In this document: in pieces, positions 53,760 to 61,380 of the stretch
Position numbering within the stretch: position 1 is the first letter of the stretch
How the letters are laid out: each line of letters opens with the position of its first letter
Assembly (NCBI GenBank): GCA_000969725.1
Contig: JXSR01S009913.1
DNA from: Ophiothrix spiculata
Lineage: Eukaryota > Echinodermata > Ophiuroidea > Amphilepidida > Ophiotrichidae
Length of the DNA: 61,380 nt
Reading direction: 5' to 3' (one strand)
Position numbers and translations under genes: made by a program
The notes under the pieces: model-generated
Told to the model about the DNA's origin: nothing
Databases searched by the model: none
Seen by the model: only the letters and a program-made list of their open reading frames with translations

Positions 53760-55330
53760 ATTTTGTCGCGGGCCAATTTACTGAAGTTTGGAGGCAGTAA
53801 GGAAGATTTCACAAGAAACAAGAATGGTCCATTCACAGAGATGGTTGAAATGTCGTATTTCGTCTTGCTTTGGTGGCTCGATCATCATGTCAACAGTAAA
53901 GGGCCACCCTTCATATGGTACAATGCTACTTCTGTGTGGGGCAAATGTGGTAGAAGCACTTCACCGTGTTTGTTACGAGCAACATACATGGAGTGCTGAT
54001 ACACAGCCATCATTGCATAAAGAGACATGCCAAGGAAGCTTCAGTAAAGATCTTGCTGAAAATCCTGGCTTGTTGTCCGAAGTATTATTGTACCTGAATA
54101 GATTATTGGTTAAAACTGCATCAGCTTTAACCTTTTGAGGCTAACAATTGGCGAAAAGAAAAAGTTCAATGTACATGTAATGCCATTTAGCCCCTTCGAA
54201 TGGTCTCGGCATTTCTTACATGATTTGTATGAATCCATGACCATAAATACTACAAACTTGTCACGTAGGCTATTTACTTTCCTATGTTACTTTATGTGAA
54301 TTCAAAATGTCACTTTCCCATTCATATGATGGTGAGTGACATTCTGGACAAATACACAAATTCATCCACAGAGTGTTTGACAATTTTGTCAAAACTTGGC
54401 ATTTGTGTATCCAAGTCTACATGGTTCATTTTCCAGTGGAGATTGCAGAGAAGGAAATGGCAACAAAGAGCAAAGCTTCAGTCTTCATTTACTGTTCCAT
54501 CAATTGACAACATTGATAAGAATGCTTCTTTGGCTGCCGTATCCTCAGCAAAGCAGAAAAGGAATTTCCACGGGAAGGACATGAAGACACACCATTCATG
54601 AAGAACTTCCAACTGAGTGCCCATCTTCTATTCCAAGGAGAAGGAGATCATTGGATACCACAGCTTTAGAGGCATACCAGGCAGCTCCATCAATTGTAAC
54701 ACAACTGCTTTTGCAGTAAGAAGGGGCCATCATAGGTATCTGTCATGCATGATTTTTCTCTGAGTACAGAGGAGAAATCATGCATCAAAGGTTTTGAATC
54801 ATGCATGTTCAGGTACATGGTGCTGAAAGTAATTGGTTCCCAATATGTAAACAAATCCTGGAAAAAGTATACTTTAGGTCCCATCAAAAACTATATCCTA
54901 ACCCTAACCCTAAAACTAACTCTAACCCTAAAATTCTGGATGGAACCTAAAGTACACTTGGTCCCAAATTCTTTCTCCCAGGTTTGAGGCAGCTCTTCAG
55001 TCAGATTGACATCTGATTCATCTACAACAGAGCGATGTGTGGTTCGTTAACCTCAATTCAAAACCTGCAGACAACAAGGGAACACTCCTAAGTGTAGTTG
55101 CCATATTGTTTGAAAAGCATGGATACATAGGAATATTAATTATCTTGTTGCAGGTGATGGAAAAACAACGGACCACTTGCTCAATCTGAAGAAGGATTAT
55201 GGTGATGAGTGACATTGGTTGCTTCAATATATCTTGGTGAATGACATCTCCTTAAAAATGTGCAAGTCCCTTTTTTCAAGGTCTATCTTGATGGAGGTCC
55301 AAGCTAATTACTATTCATTATTAGTATTCA
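53760..55330 (+). pseudogene. Fossil of an uncharacterised multicopy invertebrate protein (DUF6589-like)
   Basis: Segments that resemble this repeated family, from memory: a part with TNSSTECLTILSKLGICVS then SIDNIDKNA and NFHG (about 54340-54600), and a part with GDGKTTDHLLNLKKDYGD then LKMCKSLFSRS (about 55150-55290). 53788-54138 may be an earlier section. The family appears in many copies in cnidarian, echinoderm and amphioxus genomes and is presumably mobile. The DUF6589 label is tentative. Heavily broken (many breaks), old. Confidence 0.5.
54866..54957. repeat. Interstitial telomeric repeat framed by short inverted repeats
   Basis: CCTAACCCTAACCCTAAAA and CTCTAACCCTAAAA (54896-54932) is a short CCCTAA tract. 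On its two sides AGTATACTTTAGGTCCCATC and GATGGAACCTAAAGTACACT pair. It lies within the fossil at 53760-55330. Confidence 0.8.
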
Positions 55331-57334
55331 TTTTGAGGTATTTGTAGATTTGAAAGAGTATTTAGATGTAAAAATGTCCTTAATAAATTTATATAAAAGT
55401 GAATTTTCCCGATACAAATTACGCAATATTGTCCAATCAAAGACAATAGAACCCTGGTTATGATACCAAATATGGAAAGTCATCTTCCAAATTTGGTAAG
55501 TCACTCCATATAAAAGCTGGTGACCCACAAAACTGGTCACTTTGCTGAAGTCATTGAAACGTTCAAGAATTTACAGAGAAGATAAAGATTTGTATATATC
55601 CAATAGCAGTTCAGAGCAGTGGAGGTATGTGTATGTATATTAAGGCCAACCTTGAGTCATCTCAAGGACAATTTATGGCTCATAGTTTCATCTATGAGAT
55701 GCCAGAAATTGGAAAATTCCCATGCTATAATAGTCAAATACAATTTGACATAAAATTGAAGACACCTGGGGTTTTCAGATGTCCGAGAATTTCGAGCATT
55801 ATAAATCTGTAAACCCTATAACATTTTCCGTAATTCTTTCTATTTTGTTGTTTTAAATATTTTATATAAAATTTTGTGAATTGCTCTTTCTGAAGAATGA
55901 CAGATTTGTAAAAATTCCCAGCTACGGGAATCACCGTATTTGAGTACCACCAAAAGTTACGGTAATTTTGGTGTAATAATTTTTCATGGACTCAATGTTT
56001 GCGGAATTTAAAATGAAAAATTAAAGAAATAAGCATCTTTCAAATATTCTCAATTTAATAAAAAGATATTGGAAAGTATTCTTTTCAATTTCTTTCTATC
56101 TGGCTTTTGTGATATTGATTATAAGAGAATATATGGTATCTGAAATCTATTCAGTTTAAAGTGAGAGCGGCTGTCTGATTTCATTCATTGCACCCTCTTT
56201 AATTTTTATCGTAGTCTCCTACGCATGTACATGTCCATTTTATTACGTACGGCATTATTACATTGTATATTTTTAAGTAGACTGTGCGAAAGACTACTCG
56301 TAGTTTATTTTGAGCGCACAATCAGCTGATAGAAGTTTGTTATTGTAAAACAGCTGATTTTTGTTTACACTCGTTCGAGAAATTACAATTAAATTCAGAT
56401 ATCATATTTAGCTCAATTTTCTCTGAAAAACTAAGAAATAATAATATAAGGACTTTTGAGATAAAATAAAGATGTGAATTTTAAAGTAAAGTAAGCACAT
56501 GAAAAGTGTATTGAAGGAATTTCAAAGCACCATTGATATAGTGTGAAAGCTTTTGCACACTGCGATTCCTCTACACAAGCATCATGCAATAACCGCGATC
56601 ATGGCATTGGCAATTAAGATGGATTTCAAGATTCATGTGCAAATTCCAGAATGACTTAAAATTACAACAAGTTCATGCATGGCGTACATAGACTTGATCA
56701 GCTTGTGTCTTATAATCAAAACACACACTTCGGCTGGGTCAAACCATTGCATAATCTATTCATTCCTGATTATAAAATGTCAACATTTAATTATAAATAT
56801 TCTATTTTCATCCAGTTTACTTAATTTCATTCAGATAACTTTTTAAAAAATTTCTACATCTAATTATTGATAAACATGAATTAAGATATTTTAAATCATT
56901 TAAATAATAGACATTGTTGATAGAGGATACAGCCATATGAACAAATTTCCTAGATTTTATTTCACTTTCTCTACTTCATGACTATCATTAAAACACATTA
57001 GTGTAGATTGGCTACAGGCTCTCAACACTCCATAATTTTTTTTTATCTTGACAATCACTACTTGAAAGTTATATTTGTATCTTCCATCATCCTACCCAGG
57101 GTAGCATAAACAGCAATAAGCGTAACACTTTCAGAGTGCATTTTTAATTCACCAGTGTAGATTACTTTAAATGCTCTACACATGATGACTGGCATCTACA
57201 ATAAGATATATAATTCATTAGAAGAAGTTAGTTGGAAAATGGACCAAGAAATATACAGTGCCCAGATGAGAAAAGATAAATTCTATTCTACAGGACAGTC
57301 GTTTTTGCACAAGTGTAAAACAATATTGTTTTTT
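55331..57334. other. Intergenic, nothing recognised
   Basis: AT-rich. CAGCTGAT(A/T) occurs in inverted pairs near 56320 and 56351. No domain. Confidence 0.4.
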
Positions 57335-57611
57335 TTTCCATTCAGGTTTGTTATTTTTATTTGCCTTAAAATACTTCAATGAAATAATTATCACTAACTT
57401 TGCATTTTCAAATTTAGTTTACAGAGTGTTGAATTTTTTTTCAGGTTTCATGTTATGCAATTGTAGGTAAGGTTTATTAGGTATCGTTGAGGGTTAAATT
57501 TGGCCGATGTCATCTTAGGATTTTTTATGATTTGAACTTCTTTTCATTCAAGTTGTTATTTTTTATTTTGCCTCGGAACATTTGATAAAATTATACGGAT
57601 CATTAACTTTA
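57335..57611 (+). repeat. Diverged ~70-bp direct repeat flanking 135 bp
   Basis: TTTTCCATTCAGGTTTGTTA..CACTAACTTT (57335-57401) recurs as TTTTCATTCAAGTTGTTATT..CATTAACTTT (57541-57610). It lies immediately upstream of the Gypsy leader-like sequence and could be part of a decayed LTR. Confidence 0.5.
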
Positions 57612-57759
57612 ATTTAAATTTAATTTAAAGGGGGATCAGGGGGTGCATCCTAGGGGGAAGGGGAGGAAAATTAAAGGGGAGCTCACTTTGGATTGAGAAA
57701 TTGTCAATGCCAGCAGGGAATTTGAAGTCTGAGTTGAGAAGAAACAAGATCAATTTTGT

Positions 57760-58617
57760 TTGACCTCATATATAAGCAAAACGCAAAAAGTGCCCGGGTG
57801 TCATTTGCCTTGTAAAAATTTGACAAACAGAAATTTTGTAGTGAATGACATCATGGACACCGAACATGGAGAAATCGACATTGTTTGTAAAATGTGTCAT
57901 AAGGTCTTCAATAAGCATAAGACTTATTTGAAACATTATGCGGAATTTCATAAGAACCAGATAAGATTTTCTTGCCGCAACTGTTCTTATACGTGTTACC
58001 TCAAATATGATTTGCATCGTCACATCAATGCCTGCAACCGTCGCTACGGGCAGGGCCAAGCCAGTACCCAGCAGCTCCCAGATTTTACTCGATCTAAGGC
58101 AGCGAAGACCAAGCCACCATCCTCTCCAATGCGCCGTGTTACCACCACAACCGAGTACAACGGGCCAGCACTGGAGACACCAGTTTCTGCTACCTCTTCA
58201 TCAACTGACGCTGTGGCTGTGCCGGTAACGCTCACCATGACACCAGTGACACCATCTGCGACCCTACCATCTGAAGCAGCCGCAACCCAGTTTCAGCCCA
58301 CGATAGAACCAATCTCTCCGCCACCAGCCAACGCATCTGACGATTCCATCGAAGAAGAGATTCACAGGACCTACGCACCAGTAGATAATGACCTGGACAC
58401 ATTCGATTTATTCCAAACTTATCAGAAGGATCCCATTCCACGCACCCATGGAGGGGACCTGTGCGCCCAAACACTGAAATTGGCATGTCTCCTGGGGCAA
58501 GATCCGAAGAGGACAGTCGACTTCTCCAAATATGCCAATGGAACAATCATCGTAAAGACTGTGGAAAAATGTGAAACTTTGAGTCCAATTTGTTCAAAGA
58601 ATTATGTGATTTGCTAG
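57760..58617 (+). CDS. Zinc-finger frame A (C2H2 + C2HC) in the Gypsy fossil
   Basis: Finger 1 is C43-x2-C46-x12-H59-x4-H64. Finger 2 is C72-x2-C75-x12-H88-x3-C92. A long Pro/Thr/Ser/Ala-rich tail follows and then an acidic stretch (SDDSIEEEIHRTYAP). The fingers are of nucleic-acid-binding type and unlike the CX2CX4HX4C knuckle of retroelement Gag. It begins right after the leader-like sequence, where gag would be expected. Its 3' end overlaps the integrase remnant, so the true end is unclear. A capture from a host zinc-finger gene is the alternative. Confidence 0.6.
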   Translation: MTSYISKTQKVPGCHLPCKNLTNRNFVVNDIMDTEHGEIDIVCKMCHKVFNKHKTYLKHYAEFHKNQIRFSCRNCSYTCYLKYDLHRHINACNRRYGQGQASTQQLPDFTRSKAAKTKPPSSPMRRVTTTTEYNGPALETPVSATSSSTDAVAVPVTLTMTPVTPSATLPSEAAATQFQPTIEPISPPPANASDDSIEEEIHRTYAPVDNDLDTFDLFQTYQKDPIPRTHGGDLCAQTLKLACLLGQDPKRTVDFSKYANGTIIVKTVEKCETLSPICSKNYVIC

Positions 58618-59160
58618 GAATTCAGAAAGCACGTACAGTACCCTATAGAGGGCAGTCCAATGGGTTTATTGAAAACTTCAACAAGTTCTTGACACAAACA
58701 TTACGCCAATACTGTGATTGACTGGGACCTCCATCTACCCTACATAATGTTAGCCTACAGAACATCAATTCATGCTAGTACAGGTTTCACCCCATCAGAC
58801 ATGATGATGGGGTGGAATCCCAGATTACCGGTGGACCTGGTTTACGGGGCCCCAGCTAGAGCCCATGTTGGAGACCTCGATGAATATGTCGAGAAACAAA
58901 AGTCCCACATGCATGAAGTACATCAAGAGGCCCGTAGAAATGCTGATAAAGCCCGGGAAGAACAGAAAAAGTACTATGACAAGTCCTCTGCTAAATCGGT
59001 CAGGCAGTTTTGCCCAGGAGATAAAGTTTGGTATTACCGAATGCGCAGATACCCAGGCAGGTCCCCAAAATTGCAGAAAAACTGGGAGGGTCCCTATGTT
59101 ATTGTCAATAGACTGGCTCAGTATATCTATAGGATAGGCTTTTATATGTAAAAGTGGATG
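58573..59160 (+). pseudogene. Ty3/Gypsy integrase 3' portion (fossil)
   Basis: Recognisable blocks: FKELCDLLGIQKARTVPYRG and NGFIENFNK of the catalytic core end; AYRTSIHASTGFTPSDMMMG of the core/C-terminal junction; a charged helix with YDKSSAKSVRQFCPGDKVWY; and WEGPYVIVNRL, the GPY/F module. Order and spacing follow Metaviridae integrases. Part of the element at 57628-61380; broken. Confidence 0.9.
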
Positions 59161-59734
59161 CAGTGCAGATTTTATTCTGCCATGTCAATTTAGGCCGATT
59201 TTTTTTTTTTTTTTAAACAAAAATAATGAAGATTTTAGTCAAATTAAAAAGCTTGTTAGTGCCGGTGACAGGAGACTAATAATTTCATTACATAGGCCTT
59301 ATCTTCCCCTTTTTGGTTTCCATCCCTATTCGTATTGGTGAGAGAAATTGAATTACCTGGTCCCACCCTTGTCTTCTGTTTAAGGAAGTTGACTGCTCAC
59401 TGCATAACCTGGATAAAAGCTTACTCATTTTTCTTCATGGTGATGATGGAGTGTGAAGGAAGGGGGTAGCTATTGGCATCGAAGGCGGCGATTGGTTTTG
59501 GGTTGTTCTGGGGTTTTTCTTTTCTTTCCCCCCCCCCTTTTGCCCCCTTGTTCTAGCATCCGGGACTAGCTGCTGGTCCAACGTAGTTGTCCTGAGGCAT
59601 TTGCACGAACAAGATCCCCCATTTTGGCCCGAACTTCCCTCCTTATTTTTTAATTATATTTACCCTTCCCCAGTTCCTCCACTTTTCCTAATCCTCCCCT
59701 CCTTTTTTTTTTTATATATAAACACAGCTTCGAT
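59161..59734. other. Non-coding spacer inside the Gypsy fossil
   Basis: Pyrimidine-rich with a poly-C tract (59528-59537). Leads into the second zinc-finger frame. No LTR end found here. Confidence 0.5.
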
Positions 59735-60499
59735 ATGGATTTGATGGAGCACTTCAAAGCAAAACAATTCAGATGCTATAAGTGTGGAAGTGAGTTTGCG
59801 GAAAAGGAACAATACAAAACCCATGTGAGACAGGAACACATGTCGAAGAAGTTCTGTCTGCATTGTGCAAAATCCTTTGAAAGTCGTATGAAGTTGCATC
59901 GCCACCAGAAAATGTGCAAGTTAAATCCAAAAAACTTGGCAAAGACAACAGTCAAGGATCCGAAGGAAGAAGCATCACTTTCCAGAACCCCACCCACTAG
60001 TCCATGTGCAGCAACCAGTCCTAGTTTAGGAAACCCCATGTGGTGCTCCACGCCGGAGCACCACAGACCAACGGCTATGCATCCCGCACGTGAGACGGAC
60101 AGTTGCCCGCCATCGTTAGAGATTTCTCTGGAAATAGATCCGATGGACTCTTTATACCCGGAGTTAATATCAGAAGAGGCAGCGACTCCAGGAGCAGAGT
60201 GTGGACAACTACCCAGTGCATCGGCAGCAACACAACATCAGGAGCCACCACGCAGCTCTCCAGCGCCCCTCATGGAAGTGTGTTTGCCGGCCCGTCAAGT
60301 AAATGAATATTCCAGACATGAGTCAAGAACGGGTCTATTCCCGACTACCCGTAACTCAGGTCCCTCCTACCAATACAATGACGTAATGGTCCGGGAAGTT
60401 GAGGAAACTACTAACACAGCGGGGGGAGATGTTTATTCTGTCACCTACGTGGAATATATACCCATATATTTGTGGAGGGATCTTTGGAGGGGTTTTTAG
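59735..60499 (+). CDS. Zinc-finger frame B (C2H2 + C2HC) 3' of the integrase
   Basis: A 254-residue open frame. Finger 1 is C14-x2-C17-x12-H30-x4-H35; finger 2 is C41-x2-C44-x12-H57-x3-C61, the same spacing as frame A. The rest is Pro/Ser/Thr/Glu-rich. The ATG sits after a T-rich tract (ATATGGATTTG). The position, between integrase and the presumed 3' LTR, is where some Gypsy elements carry an extra or env-like gene. This one has no signal peptide or membrane segment and is not an envelope. A separate host gene or pseudogene is possible. Confidence 0.65.
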   Translation: MDLMEHFKAKQFRCYKCGSEFAEKEQYKTHVRQEHMSKKFCLHCAKSFESRMKLHRHQKMCKLNPKNLAKTTVKDPKEEASLSRTPPTSPCAATSPSLGNPMWCSTPEHHRPTAMHPARETDSCPPSLEISLEIDPMDSLYPELISEEAATPGAECGQLPSASAATQHQEPPRSSPAPLMEVCLPARQVNEYSRHESRTGLFPTTRNSGPSYQYNDVMVREVEETTNTAGGDVYSVTYVEYIPIYLWRDLWRGF

Positions 60500-61300
60500 A
60501 TTGAAGTATAAGTGTTTTTTTTAGGAATGAAACCGGGAATGTAAAGGCACAGGGAGATTTTAAAATTCAGTATTGGAAGAAAAGGGGTTAAAGAATTTGC
60601 TGTTCAGCTTTGTTATTCGAATGGGTTATTTTTTTGGGGGGGAAGAAGAAGTTTTCAAAAGGTTAAAATTCAAAAGAAAGAAATCTTTAAAATGTCAGCT
60701 GATCCCTCCACAAGTGTATAAAAATATTATACGTGTTGCATTGTCTGATGGACTTTCCATTTTTTTGGGGGGTGGGTTTTGATACGAGGGGAAATCAAGG
60801 GAAGGGATTAGGAAAGGATGATATACAAATTTTAGGATCTAAAAAGTTAAGAGGTAAAATAAAACGGTTTTAAAAATGTCCAAAGAAAAATATAGAAAAA
60901 GGGGGTTCTAAAAGGCAAGAGCATTTGTCTGAGGCCTTGGAAAATTTTGGATGGGGTATTTTTGTACTTTTAGGGGATGTTAGATTCTCATTTGGTGTTT
61001 CTTATGTGTTTCTCGGTAGGTTGTTTTTGTTTTGTACAAGTCATCCTTTCTTAAAGTATAGGCCATTAAAGATAGAGATCGGGTATTGCGTACACCGTTT
61101 TATCGGTAGGATGGAAAGATCCATGGTGTTTTTATATGTACATGTGTAGGCGACCAATTGCTGCCTAGGAATATAATAGCAGGTTGCTAATTTTAAATAT
61201 ATAAGACGGATATTCCTAGATGGGTTTTTTTGTTGGTCATGTGTAGTGTTAGATTTAGTGGTGAGAAGACTGGATTTAATTCGATCCAGAAGTGAGGGAA
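60500..61300. other. Non-coding sequence between zinc-finger frame B and the presumed LTR
   Basis: G-rich runs (GGGGGGGGAAGAAGAAG near 60636; TTTTTTGGGGGGTGGG near 60762) and T-rich stretches. The last purine tract AGTGAGGGAA ends at 61300, directly before TGTGG. Confidence 0.5.
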
Positions 61301-61380
61301 TGTGGCGTCCTCTACCCCTTCGAATCGTCTCCATTTTCCAATTTTCTCTGCGGCCAGGAAAAGGTTTTGTAAATAGTGTT
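61301..61380 (+). repeat. Probable start of the 3' LTR of the Gypsy fossil
   Basis: TGTGGCGTCCTCTACC follows the purine tract AGTGAGGGAA. This is the polypurine-tract-then-TG arrangement of LTR elements. The LTR runs past the window end, so its length and the match to a 5' copy cannot be judged. Confidence 0.5.

Larger units (their letters stand above)
57628..61380 (+). mobile_element. Broken Ty3/Gypsy-type LTR element, 3' part with LTR start, running off the window
   Basis: Parts in order: a purine-rich leader-like stretch (57628-57752, also found at 50228), a zinc-finger frame (57760-58617), an integrase 3' portion (about 58573-59151), a second zinc-finger frame (59735-60499), a purine-rich tract near 60641 and another at 61291. 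A likely 3' LTR starts with TGTGGCGTCC at 61301. Family is set by the integrase tail with its GPY/F module. No gag, protease or reverse transcriptase is seen. It is broken, with at least several breaks, and no matching 5' LTR was found. Confidence 0.75.

Noticed and set aside
57335-57611. 5' LTR of the Gypsy fossil
   Set aside because: Only a diverged short direct repeat is seen; nothing matches the TGTGGCGTCC start at 61301.
61041-61334. 97-codon minus-strand frame at the window end
   Set aside because: No domain, overlaps the presumed LTR start and G/T-rich spacer; likely chance.

Overview
The window is AT-rich animal DNA. It carries one recognisable host gene, split into many exons by long introns, and a dense crowd of transposable-element remains. 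Supporting signs are GT-AG introns, tRNA-derived SINEs, a CR1-like LINE fragment, a short TTAGGG-type interstitial telomeric tract and very many short inverted-repeat elements. The overall look suits a marine invertebrate, perhaps an echinoderm or another invertebrate deuterostome. That placement is an impression from the repeat landscape, not proof.

1-31.65 kb (+ strand): an annexin-family gene. Fourteen coding exons can be placed from splice sites and reading frame, giving 863 codons in the window; the 5' end lies upstream. The middle exons encode four annexin repeats with the expected order and several family-typical exon lengths (95 and 114 nt). All four canonical type II calcium loops (GxGT/WGTD) are replaced. 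A charged N-terminal extension precedes the core. The core is followed by a disordered C-terminal tail of more than 400 residues, first Lys/Ser/Thr/Pro-rich and then Glu/Gln/Asn/Ser repeats. The introns hold MITE-like elements from about ten families, one clear nested insertion (15.5-17.2 kb), a three-unit tandem repeat, a SINE fragment and an antisense LINE 3' fragment.

31.65-50.8 kb: the 3' UTR and intergenic repeats. The 3' UTR has a large hairpin whose base contains the AATAAA signal. Beyond it lie three SINEs (one split by a MITE), further MITEs, a 3.4 kb foldback structure with minisatellites in its loop (38.3-41.7 kb), a MITE cluster, a minisatellite inside an inverted-repeat element (45.1-45.5 kb) and two inverted-repeat elements set end to end (49.08-50.03 kb).

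51.7-61.4 kb: element fossils. These are an SGNH-hydrolase-like remnant interrupted by a 212-bp segment that is also present 0.4 kb upstream, a remnant of an uncharacterised multicopy protein family, and a broken Ty3/Gypsy-type element. Around the Gypsy integrase remnant lie two open frames that each encode the same unusual pair of zinc fingers (C2H2 then C2HC). A probable 3' LTR starts near 61301 and leaves the window. The annexin-like gene with degenerate calcium sites and the Gypsy-associated zinc-finger pair are the two observations most worth following.
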